Part shown: positions 1-11,000 of the stretch, in pieces
How the letters are laid out: each line of letters starts with the position of its first letter
Position numbering within the stretch: position 1 is the stretch's first letter
NCBI RefSeq assembly: GCF_022458985.1
Contig: NC_061779.1
Location: forward strand, 11,172,501 to 11,236,500
Length of the DNA: 64,000 nt
Source of the DNA: Mugil cephalus
Taxonomy: Eukaryota > Chordata > Actinopteri > Mugiliformes > Mugilidae
Direction of reading: 5' to 3'
Program-made: the position numbers and the translations under genes
The notes under the pieces: model-generated
What the model saw: the letters and a program-made list of their open reading frames with translations, nothing else
The model's database searches: none
What the model was told of the DNA's origin: nothing

Positions 1-1039
1 AAGAAGTATAAAAAATATGCATCCTCTGTGTATTTAAATTTAAATCACCAATGTGTACCAAAATATAAAACTGGAAACAATGAAATCCCAACGTCCTCAA
101 ATGAGTACTTGTTAATTTGTTAAATTTTCATGTCATATCAAACTAGAAAAGTTAATAAACATAACTAAACAAGTGCATTGACCTTTCGCTAACAAGATAA
201 AAGTGCATCCTTACAAAGACAACGGGTCTAAATGAAGTAGAATAAACTGCCACCAACCTAAAACCTAATGTCCACATATGAGGACGCCAGGTCTTAGATG
301 GTTAAGAGTTGGGTTTTCTGTAGAAGAAGGCGAATATACCAACGAGACAAAACTTGCCATAATGAAAGACGTCACCATGAGAGCCCACAACAAACCAAAT
401 ATACGAAACAACTGGAAATCTTGAGGTTAATCAGCTGAAACTCATCTGAAATGTAGGTTTGTAGGTCACAACCGTGGAGATAGAATGAAGCAAGCTTACA
501 TAAAAGATGATTTAATGGGAGTCCTCGATCTGAAGGACAATACTGAAGGACGTTTAGCACAAGTACGGTGATTGTGGAAGTCACTCTCTACAAGGAGCTT
601 TAAGTTGTGCTCTTTTCTCAGTAATAGATTTGATTGAGCACTAGATTCACGACATGTTTAAATCTACCCCTGTTTACAATGTCCATTGTTTTATCAGTTA
701 TTTCATGTTATTAGTTTTCTGTTCTTTTTATGTAGAGTACTTCTTATTTTAAAAGTGCCTCATTAATCAATAAATAAAGTAAAATGAAGTCACATAATTC
801 AGTAGCAGAGGTTACATTTTAGGTGGTAAACGTCTTACGAGAGCCTCTGCAAAATGATTTATCACAGAATATTGCAGCTAATGTTCTTTCTATGTGGATA
901 ACATATTTTACAGAAAGTGGCAAATTAACATAAAAAAAAAAACTTGAAGCTCCTCGTAATACTGACAGATGACAGGAGAGAATCAGATCAGATCATATTA
1001 ATAGAGCCTGTCCTCTCTGTGTCTAATCGCTGCCTGTAG
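1..1039. other. Intron or upstream flank, no gene recognised
   Basis: AT-rich sequence with no exon I can support. If the exon at 1040 belongs to a recoverin-type gene, this stretch should be its last intron. I looked for the preceding EF-hand exon and did not find it, so it probably lies beyond the left edge. Confidence 0.5.
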
Positions 1040-1176
1040 CCATCATCAGTCTGGAGGAGTTCATAGAGGGAGCGCTGGATGATGATTGGATCAGAGAGAT
1101 GTTGGAATGTGACCCCAGCACTGTGAAGGTGGAGAGGCCCCTGAGGAGGGACGCTGCTTTGGGGACCCACGGTTGA
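1040..1176 (+). CDS. Last coding exon of a recoverin/visinin-like calcium sensor (partial)
   Basis: A polypyrimidine stretch ending in CTGTAG precedes an open frame that reads ISLEEFIEGALDDDWIREM and then LECDPSTVKVERPLRR, closing with TGA. ISLEEF is the exiting helix of a fourth EF-hand. The following EGAL...DP..VK pattern resembles the C-terminal helix of recoverin and visinin more than that of GCAP or hippocalcin. These are small cytosolic EF-hand proteins, in photoreceptors regulators of rhodopsin kinase. Only this exon lies in the window; the N-terminal exons with EF-hands 1-3 are missing. A poly(A) signal about 135 bp after the stop supports a real 3' end. It could instead be a GCAP-type member; family confidence is higher than subgroup confidence. 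The longer antisense reading frame here is a shadow. Confidence 0.65.
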
Positions 1177-1311
1177 CCTGAAGTGGGGTTTTATTGTATA
1201 CTTTGCACTGTATCGCATATACTGTAAACTGTGTAGAGAGAAACAAGCCAGTTCATGGTCGGACTCAAATTTCCAGGATCCAGATTATATCTTCATCTGT
1301 TGATTAGCTTT

Positions 1312-1317
1312 AATAAA
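1312..1317 (+). promoter_or_regulatory. Poly(A) signal of the calcium-sensor gene
   Basis: AATAAA about 135 bp downstream of the stop codon, giving a short 3' UTR. It supports transcript termination before the ppfibp1 promoter. Confidence 0.6.
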
Positions 1318-1629
1318 GAAAACATTTAACACACATTTTATATTTCTTGACTAAGTTTACCTATGTTTTTGTGCTGCTTCATTTGACATTGTTTTCTGTT
1401 TTCAGTTTACGTCCTACTTACATTGTTAAGTACCTGTTCTGCACGTGTGGCCTGATTAACTTGTATGCATTGTATTGAACCTCCAACAATATTTGAGTAA
1501 ACATGTTGTAACTTGCTGAAAAAAATCTGTGCCTCCCAGAATGTCGTTGGTTTTCCATGCCTTGTCATGCTGTCCACACAGCCTTTTTCTGCATACTACC
1601 ATAATTTAAACTGGCGCTGACCCACGGTT
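1318..1629. other. Intergenic spacer, nothing recognised
   Basis: AT-rich sequence between the calcium-sensor 3' end and a retroelement remnant. I see no exon or repeat in it. Confidence 0.4.
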
Positions 1630-1990
1630 GCTTTAGGTGGCACCACGACCGAGCACTAGCCAAGTTGGCAGAGTTCCCGGAAAGATGCAGGGTGGCAGCA
1701 AACCGCATCCAAGAAACAGCAAGGTCTTCGCTAGCAGCTTTCGTCAAGCCCGGCGAAATGCATCCACACAGGAAATTATCATCCTGAGACCAGGCAAGGA
1801 GTGGCAAATGCTGGCAGACCTCAGAAGACAGCTGGTCTTCCTGCCCGAGAGAGATCGTAACAACTACTCTTAGACCAGACACTGTCGTGTGGTCTGCTTT
1901 GGAGAGATCAGTCGTCATGGTCGAGCTTACCATCCCCTGAAAACAGGGTACGACAGCAGCTCTGTCAGTGGAGTGTCAAGAGGCGAAAGG
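1630..1990 (+). pseudogene. Decayed retroelement ORF fragment
   Basis: Two frames carry pieces of one protein pattern. The first has FRWHHDRALAKLAE and then FVKPGE. The second, after a frame change, has EWQMLADLRRQLVF and then LRPDTVVW and VVMVELTIP, where a stop replaces the expected continuation. The order W.HD..L..LA, FV..GE, DL.RQL.F, LRPD.V, VELT.PW matches a domain I remember from reverse-transcriptase-linked elements common in fish and marine invertebrates. At least one frameshift and two stops make it non-functional. The ATG-initiated 78-aa frame at 1637-1873 is not a gene. The downstream limit is uncertain; GC-rich sequence to about 2165 may belong to it. Confidence 0.6.
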
Positions 1991-2169
1991 AAATGGAAAG
2001 GAAGGAAAATGGGCAGCAGGGAGGTGTCCCCATACCCCACTGCCCCCCGGTGTATGGGAGTGTAGGGGGGCGAAACGTCAGTGAACATACAGCTGACGAT
2101 GCAGCTGCCCACGTTGGAAGCGGAGGGGGTGCAACAGGCCAGAAGGCCGAAGCAGGAACCAACATCTGA

Positions 2170-2849
2170 CCTGTGCAATAATCTAAACTTGCACTTTATT
2201 TGGACAGCTTCACCCGCTACATTAACTTAACTTTATTTCAGATGGAAATGCTATACTTTTTATGTATTAGTGACTTAATTTAAGCTTGTAATCAATATAA
2301 TGCAATATTGCTGAAATAAACTACAAAATATGGATGGATATGGTTATGGATCTTTGATTTTAAAAAATTGTTTGTGCATCAGTAACAGTAATTCATTAAT
2401 ATATAATACGTTGAAAATATACATTTTTGCATACTGGGTATATTTTGAATCTTGCTTTTAATGTTTCTACACTGTTGCCTTAATAAGAACTGGACAGTAG
2501 TATCGTCGTTCCTCCCACTGACACTTACAGACCACTAGATGTCGCCTGTGCAGTTTAAAACTGAGACAACATGGACGTCGACCCAGAGCGATATGCTGCT
2601 TTCCTGGTCCAGTAAAAAAATACGAAAAGCTTATGCTCTACTGACAATAATGTGTTTATTGCCGTGACTGCTGTGCCTTTAAGTGACTGATGATTCTTGT
2701 ATTTGTTAGTGACAACAAAAAAGGTGCTGTATACGCGTCTTGTGAATTACTTACCTATAAGGGGAATGGTTGTATTTCAAAAGAACCTCTGTCTCCTATT
2801 TTTGAAACCGGACAGCGAACGGATAGGACTCCCATTTTATAAAAGTTCC
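2170..2849. other. Intergenic spacer upstream of ppfibp1
   Basis: AT-rich sequence with no exon. It contains a near-consensus CTCF core at 2532-2545, listed separately, and then rises in GC content towards the ppfibp1 promoter. Confidence 0.4.
2532..2545 (+). promoter_or_regulatory. CTCF-like core upstream of ppfibp1
   Basis: CCACTAGATGTCGC differs from the CTCF core CCACYAGRKGGCRC at one key position (T for the central G). It lies about 400 bp upstream of the ppfibp1 promoter, between it and the calcium-sensor gene. A single match of this length can arise by chance. Confidence 0.3.
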
Positions 2850-3119
2850 TGCCTCGGGGCCAATCCCGACAGGAGCGGGGGGCGGGGCCAGGGGCGGGCT
2901 TTCCCGACGTGACGTCCCAGGACGTCCCCAGTTTTCCAGCGGCTGGGTCACTTCGACGTCATGGCGTAGCGATGTGGACGTACGAGGGGTAGCACGGAGA
3001 AGTTTAGAAACCAAAATCCTGTGGAGTTTTTTTTTTTTTTTTTTTTTTTTAATTGGAAATATTAAACGATAAAAGAGACAAACTAACGGGAGCCTTCAAT
3101 AGGTTCGGGCAAAGTTTCG
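2850..3119 (+). promoter_or_regulatory. ppfibp1: ppfibp1 GC-rich promoter and non-coding exon 1
   Basis: A sharp GC island in AT-rich surroundings holds two GC boxes (GGGGCGGGGC, GGGGCGGG, about 2876-2898) followed by a CRE-like TGACGT at 2910-2915 and further GACGTC repeats. There is no TATA box, as expected for a broadly expressed gene. A likely untranslated exon ends at 3119 before the good donor GTAAGTATT. The first coding exon is 4.9 kb downstream. The exact start site cannot be read; about 2930-3000 is my estimate. Confidence 0.55.
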
Positions 3120-6100
3120 GTAAGTATTGTGTGTCTTTGGCTGTGATTTTTTTTATCGTTTAGTGGGCACAAACTGCTGCGGTGGCTCGCGGAGATTAAT
3201 GTACACGTTTTACCAACCGTACTAACGTCTAACGGCAATTCTTTAGCTTTTTACTGAATTAACGACTTTCATCCCCTACATTTATATATTCAGACATCAA
3301 TAAGCACAAAACCGATAAAATAATATGCCCCTTTCGTTAACTTTTTTTCTTTTTCTTTTTTTAACCGTAAAAAGAGTGAGCAAGTAAGTGTTCGTTAGAT
3401 ATACATTTCTCTTTATTTACCGGTTTTTATTTAAGGTTTCTGACTTAAGTTTTAGTTTTATTTTCTGGACAGTGTGGTTACTTTCTCCCACCGTGTCCGA
3501 GAGCACCTTTTTTTCTACGTTTAGTATTTCTCTTTGATGATACCTTCAGGTGCTGCTGAATGTAGGAATTTTGCCTTTGTGCCGATTTTGTTATCCAAGG
3601 TAATCTGACCCATTAACTGCCCATTATTTTTTACAGCTATGAAACTCGGTCACCTTTTGTGTTGTCCTCGTCTTGACCTCCAAGATAGTTTGGTCTCCCC
3701 TTTTCAATGCTTCACAAAACAACAGACTTGTTTGCATATCACACACCAGATGCCCTGAACTAACCCTGCAATAAGTTCTCACTAGAGATGGTGGAGTTTG
3801 TGGATTTGTAATTCTGGCATGTGGACTGCATCCGGCTTCAGGCATTATTTGTTGTCTTTTTGTGATTTAGCTGTGCCTTTTTTTTGTTGTGGGAACTCCC
3901 AGGGTTCTCATTTATTCTTCTTCCTGTCTGGACTGCTTACAAGGAATGTAGGAATTTATTATGGGGGGAATGCTTCACAGTGATTTTTAGTGACGCTGCG
4001 AAGTCTTGTACGCAGCAAAGCACTTGCATGCACCATAACCAAACGTCTGTGCCACCTGTGTGCTGTTCAGTCTTGCATTTGCATTAATTTCAGAGTTAAA
4101 CTACGACTTGTGAGTAACACGAGAAGAATGTGTGCTGCTGTCCAACACAAATGAACTTCTCATGCTTCTGTGATCTTCTCAAAACATATTGTACTGGCAG
4201 GAAAAATTCTGGAAGATTTTATCACATGAAAGCTCCTTAATTCAAAAACTAAATTTCCATCTTTTGTTTTGCTGTGTTTACATTGCATCTATGCCTTTCA
4301 GGCTTTTTATTTCTGTTCCCAGGCTGTCTAAAGATAGCATAAAGGAATTCCTCTGCCTTGCACACATCTTATTTTCTTATACGCCTTGTTGTTTGGGGGT
4401 ACAAAATTAGTGATGATGTATTCTGCCCGCTCACCCAGGTTGGAAATAGCTGCAGGTTATGCCTGAGTAGTCTCCTGCAGGCGGCCGGTGAATACCCCAA
4501 ACATGTCTACACCCAGTGAGTCACGGGAAACACAGCCTTCTTGTTGCTTTGCTTCAGTCACACCATCCCTCCTTACATTCGTGAAGAATAACATGAACCC
4601 TGTCTTAAGATGAAATCACACACAAATAAGCTGTTTATGGTGTGTTAGACCCAAACTCACCTTATAGATACCTCAAGTAAAGCGGTGGCGTCGAAGCAGT
4701 TAGAAAGAAACAACTGGCCGATCAGTTTTCGAGGTTTTCGGAGTTTCCACTTTGAGTTAAAACAGGACGAGGCATGCAGATGAAAGTTCAGCTTTTCTCA
4801 TGGAAACATTGTGTGAAGGTGAAGAATGAGTCAAGGTCTGCATGAGTCAAAGTATAGAAAGTGTCATTATGTGAGCTGGAGACTTGTATATATATCCTGC
4901 CATGTCCACAAAAGTCGTCATGGGATAAAAACAGACCAAGAACTAAAGCTGTGGGGTGCACTCCTGGTTTGTAAATTCCTCTCCTTTTACCACCCTAGCA
5001 ACACATCTCAACACAGGCTCTTAAAGTCCGTTGTGTGGCTGCTGTAAACACTCGGAGACAAGACAGTGACCCTGAGGCGTCTGTTTTGTTTTCTGTTTCC
5101 TGTGCATGTGCAGAAGCATAGTTTAGTCGTCATTCGGGACTGAGGAATTACAAGATCTCCCCTTTTAGTCCCAGAAATAGTTTCTGTAGAGTTCTCTTCT
5201 GGTTTCGGTTAAGATGGCTCGCTTTGCCTAAAGGGACCAGAGCTGAAGGATTTGAAAAGCAATTATTGTGGTCCATTCTCCCGCTTGTATTCATTGTTCT
5301 CTGCATGCCTCTGTGAATTATATGGATGTTTTCACCAAGGGGCATGGCCGCTTTTTGAATGCATTTCCCTTTCATTTGCTCTTGGTTGTGAAGCTATTTG
5401 GATCTGAAAAGAGTACGCAAGCAGGTGTTGTTATAAGCATCATGCGTACTGTAACATTGCAGTGCCGTTTTCTTTTCTTTCTTTGTCTTATTGTGCTTCT
5501 CAACATACCCCGCTATGATGAACAATAGCCCTCTCTGTGTGTCTTATGGCTGGTGTAAGTGGTGCTTATAGAAAAGCAGACAGTGAGACTTTGTTTTTGA
5601 GAGCGATGCGAGCTTGTCGGGATTTTTGAGATATCTCCTTTGATAGCGGACTGGCACAGATGAACCGGCAAATACAGGTACATTCTCCTAAAATCTCACA
5701 CTAGATTCGAAGTGATAAGTCAGTTTTAGTGAATGCTGCCAAAATTCGAGGATTTGTTGCTCTACTTTGATTGTCTTTTGTGGTGAAATGTGGAGGTGTC
5801 CACATGTTTTTAACATTTTATAATTAAACAATTTATTAACCCCTTTTTTCAAACCTAAATTACATTCAGAGGTTTTGCTTTGTCAAGGCTGCATTTGAGA
5901 AGTCACCATGTCTAATCACCAGACAACTCTCTTGTGTTTACATGACTGACAGACCATGGAGGCTTCCCAGGACTTGAGGACAGAGTGTCCTTCTTTGTAA
6001 TTAGCATTCTTTGCGCTGGTCCATCTTGGATTCAGGATGAAACCGTGGAAATGCTCAGACATGGCCTACACTCTTGTTTAGCACTGGCTGACACGCGGAG

Positions 6101-8045
6101 AGCAGCTTTCAAAGCGGCATGTCTGTTCTTGGCCGGTGTGTTTGAAATATGTTTGCTGAAACCCATGTGTTAACCACCTTACCCACATTTGCTTATCTGC
6201 TGTGAAAGAAAAGTGTCTTAGGTTTTTGAGGTAGATTCCCCACATGCCCTCATTTCATTTTGAGTCGTGATTCAGAGGCTGATTATGCTCCTCCTGTTAT
6301 TATTTCATTTCATAATGAAGGTTTACTATTGTACCCAAGTAACTGACCCTTTTTTATGCCTTCTGATAGGTCTGCTAATCAGCAACCAGAGGTCTCCTAC
6401 TCTTTGTCAAGTCCTGACCTCATCTGTTAAGTTAAATAAACGTTAGCAGTGCAGGGGTTCATTCCCATAGAAAACTGTAACTGTACATTAAAAAACTTTC
6501 AGCATCAACCAACTTTGACTTGTTACTAACGTATTATCAACATTTTTCCACGGGAATGGGCCGTGCATGGCTATTGTTTGTCTAACCAAGCAACAGTAAC
6601 ATAGGAGGTTGAGATTTGGGGCAGGGTTGGAGCCCCTGGTTGGTGGCAGACCGAACGGAAGGCAAGCAAAAGGTAAATGGGTAAATTAGTAGACGGTGTA
6701 TGGAGCAGCCCTAGAAATAAACCCAGTTAAATGTAATTTCTTGACATAGGCTGCGTGTATCTTTGCCTAGCCTTTCTATAAAACATTGCTAAATGGTGCC
6801 AGAACATTGTGTCTTTTGGACGCAATGATCAGCTCCTGTTTTCTGCTCCAGAAATTATTGTTTTAAATAAAAGTAAAGGTCAGACAAGCAGCTACTGTAG
6901 GCTGCCATAGAAATGCATTTTTACCAGACTTTTACTGTTGGAAAGCACTCAGTAGTTTACTGTTAGGTGATGGCTTGCTAGTTCCTCTCATCTCTCCTGA
7001 GCCTGCTGTGTGTTGTGACAAATCGTATGTTTTAGTGCATGCTTATTTTACACATAATGGAAAATGGGACCACAGAAATGCTGAAATAACAGTGCTGGGT
7101 CTGTGGGTGGTTTCCATAAAGTTTGAAAATGGTGCTATGTCCCAGTGTTGGGCACTCCCAGGATCTGAGGCTGCCCGTTAAATGAAGAGGTGTGTGTCCG
7201 TGCTGTTTAAGCATAAATGAGTATACAGCAGAATCTTTTGATTGAACGTTCAAAGATAAAGGAGCTGCTGTGCTGTTTGGGCAGATGTCCAAGATTGGGA
7301 CGCTAAAATGTATCTTCACTCAGCTTCTAACAAAGTGTCCAGTGTCCCGTTGGCAGGACATTCAGTTCACCAATATTTTAAGTAAATGGCCTGATTGATA
7401 TTCTGAAATGCATTATTTCTTAGTGATACGCTGACAAAATCTACATAACACTGCTCCAGCACTGAGCTAAAGAAAGTATCTATTATCTTATTTTATTGAC
7501 ACAGAGGCAGGAGGTCGGCCTAGACTCCTGGTTCACTATTTAGATTGTGCTCAGCTTGACTGTTTTTATACAGTCATACCCATCTCGCTGACGTGGTATG
7601 TTACTAGCCAGAGTCTTTTTTTAGAGCTCAGAGGATGTACTGCAGTTGCAGCCTAATTCCAGGGTGGGAACATTTTCATAATTGTATGCTTAATGTCAGT
7701 GTCACTGCACTTATTTTGACTAGAAAGCTGAATTCCACGGCAACTGCTTTGCTGGGTTTGTTCTGCATGTGCACTGTTCATGTTCACATATCGAGCACAC
7801 AGACCAGGAGCCACAATGACTTGTTTTTCTACCGGCTAAATTCAGGTTATCAGGTTTAGTGAAGTCATGTTCGTGCCACATTCTTTTTTTTTTTTAATTA
7901 ATGTCAGATGCAGAGAGTGTTGGGAGTAGTTTTTATAAATAAAGCCTTATTTACATGCACTGCTTCTTTTGATTTTTAATGAATGCTCATCAGTTCAGTT
8001 TTCAAACTCACTGAATGGTTTCAACGTTCCTAAAAGGTTTTCAAG
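3120..8045 (+). other. ppfibp1: ppfibp1 intron 1, no other gene recognised
   Basis: The largest ppfibp1 intron. The open frames in it are short, lack splice-compatible neighbours and match no family I know. I saw no tRNA, no clear transposon termini and no strong motif cluster. The acceptor precedes 8046, nine bases before the start codon. Confidence 0.4.
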
Positions 8046-8054
8046 TGACTGAAG

Positions 8055-11000
8055 ATGATGGCCGATGCCAGTGACATGTTGGCTGCTGCCCTCGAGCAAA
8101 TGGACGGCATTATAGCAGGTAAAGTTCTCTGACTACGTTAAGCATCGACGTATTGTAATAGTACAAGTGAAGCAGTCATGTTTGAACACTTGTGTCAGAG
8201 CATAAAAGTCTCTGATATGACTCTTCCACGTTGAGTCAACACTGATAAGATTTTATCTGGTGGGTTGTTATGGTTTGTTGGAGAACCGACATTTTAGATA
8301 GCTAAACACCTAAATTGGAGTGTTGTTGAATGTGTACAAATGTACAAATGTCTTATTGTGCATACATTTAAGGTATGTTTCTGTAGTCCTATTTGTTTCA
8401 TGTAACTCAGTGAAAAACATGTGCGGTGATAGTTAATCCCTAATATTTTGCTGTCTTCCCCAGGCTCCAAGTCTCTGGATTACTCCAACGGTTTGTTTGA
8501 TTGCCAGTCGCCCACGTCTCCTTTCATGGGTAGTTTGCGGGCTCTTCACCTTTTGGAAGACCTGAGGAGCGTCCTGGAGTTGATGGACACAGAGGAAAGG
8601 GAGAGTCTACGGTGCCAGATCCCCGACTCCACTGCTGACAGTCTGGTCGAGTGGCTCCACGGTCACCTGGTGAGAGCCTTACGTGTTGCAAAGATACCTA
8701 CATCAAATAACATATCAATCCCATTGGGTTGATTTAATTATCTCTTTCTACTCTATTTTGACTCTTGAGAATAGTGTAGCCTGAGGGCAGAGCACTTTCG
8801 CTGGTAATGTTACATAACTGGTTTGTCCAGACATCTGCACAAAAGATATTAAACATTTAAATATAGCTCTGTTTTTTTTTGTTTTGTTTTTTTTACTTCA
8901 CGAAGGCTTAAGGCTATGTTGAGAATGTGTTTTTGAGAATCAGTGTTGTGTAATCATGGTGAAACTTTTGTCTGTGATGGCCATAACAAAGAGTCTCGCT
9001 AACAAACAGTAGTGCATTTAGTTTCTGTTTAATGTTGCCTCGTGTGCTACATTAAAAGTATTAATGCAAAACAACATGGGGGAACTGTCCTGTGTGCAAG
9101 TGAACTGCTGACTTGTTTGCTAAGTAGACACATGATTTTTCTGTTCAGCTGTGTTTCTTGGGAATGTGAGACGAATTGCTGGTGTTGTCAGTGTCGCAGC
9201 CAATGACCAGCAAGAAAGACGCTGACTTCTTGGGAATCAGAGCGGTGTTTAGGAGAGTGATGGGCCGCAGGCCAGGCAGAGTTTTTGTGTAATGTTGTAA
9301 CTCGCTCCGTGTGCAGTGGTGTGAATGTGAGCCTTTCTTTTCAGCCATGTAAGGTTTTGTCTGTGCAGGGTAAAGCAGTGCAGCCAGGCACATTTTGCTT
9401 TTGTGAATAATCGTATACAAACCATAAAATCACTCTATTACCTCAACATGAGCAACTTAGCAACAAAAAAAACGTCTAATTCAGGTCTTATGATTACACT
9501 GTGTCAAATTTGTGCATTCTTCTGTCTCTGCAGTCCAATGGACACATATCTCTGGGCGGAGGTGACCACTACCAGGAAAGACTTACCCGACTAGAGACTG
9601 ACAAAGAGTCTCTGGTGCTTCAGGTACCCATCCAGCAACACTTGAGATCATTTTACCAGTGCCTGTGACAAAAAAAAAAAAATCAATATTCTAATTCATG
9701 CCTAAGCTAGGTAGACATAAATCTTTAAAAAGGAGTAACGCATTGGTTTCATGCAGGTGAGCGTGCTAACAGACCAGGTGGAGGCTCAGGGAGAAAAGAT
9801 CCGGGATCTGGACTTGTGTTTGGATGAACACAGGGAGAAACTAAACGCCACCGAGGAGATGCTGCAACAGGTGTGTGCGTGTTTGCTCTTCACACAAAGT
9901 AAAGCTAGGGTCAGTCTGTTTGTACACAGGAACCACCCAGTAGTGAAAGTTATATGTGGTGCACGGGCGGGGGAGGCACAGACTTTTGAGTTCATGCCCT
10001 TTGTGAGTAAACATCTACTGTTAGAGATGTAAAATTACCAGTGTGCTGCTGTGTATAGTCTACAAGAGTTGGGTTTACCAGAGGCTTCTCCTTGTACATG
10101 TCAGTTGAGATATATATGACCGACTCCTCTCAGTGTCTATATTTTTCTGACAACAATGCCCATGCAACCGCCGTTGTTTACTCCGTCAGTGCAGCCACAG
10201 AGAATATTTTTAGACAGTTTTCATTTGTCATTGTAGGAGCTTCTATGCAGAACTGCACTGGAGACCCAGAAGCTCGAACTGATGTCTGAAGTGTCCAACC
10301 TCAAGCTGAAGCTGAACAACATGGAGAAGGACAGACTGGACTTCGATGACAGATTTAGGGACAGCGATGTATGGGAGCTAATTCTTAAGAAAAGGAACCT
10401 CTTTCCTTCAGCGTGCTTCTTTTGGTCTCACTAACTCACACATCAAAAAACAACAAGTAACATTGTCTAACACCTGCGTGAGAGAGAGGGTCTTATTTTA
10501 TTGCCTGTCTCAAAGCAGTTGTGTGTTAAGGTTTCTAGTTAAGCAAACATTAGCATTCACTGAACTAACAATGGGAGAAATTCCTGTTATATTTAGTGTG
10601 TTTAAAATTAAAAACTTTATTATACAAATGGGTTTAAAATGCTTTGGGGTTACTGGCATCTGGTCAGAGACTTTATAAAGATTACATTGTCGGCCATTTG
10701 TTTACTAGACAAGATGAGATAGCTGCTTCCAGATGAACCATGCAAAATGCTTGGATAGCTTTCAAACACGTCATGTTATTGTTGTAGCAGCGCGCTCGTC
10801 TCTTCCACTCCACTGGAACAAAAAGCTGCTGTCCACGTTCCGCCTCACAGCACATAAATCACTTCTCTGCAAGCAGCTTCCTCTCTTTTCATCACTGCTG
10901 AGTTTAAGCATTACTCTCTAAGAAATTCCCAACAAACATATAGAGTTCGTTTTTACTGAATTGTATCAATATTTGTCATTCTAAGTATCATTTTAAGTGC

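Noticed and set aside
1565-2178. Long minus-strand open frames of 122, 83 and 66 aa
   Set aside because: They are antisense to the decayed retroelement and match no family; the plus-strand motif pattern explains the sequence better.
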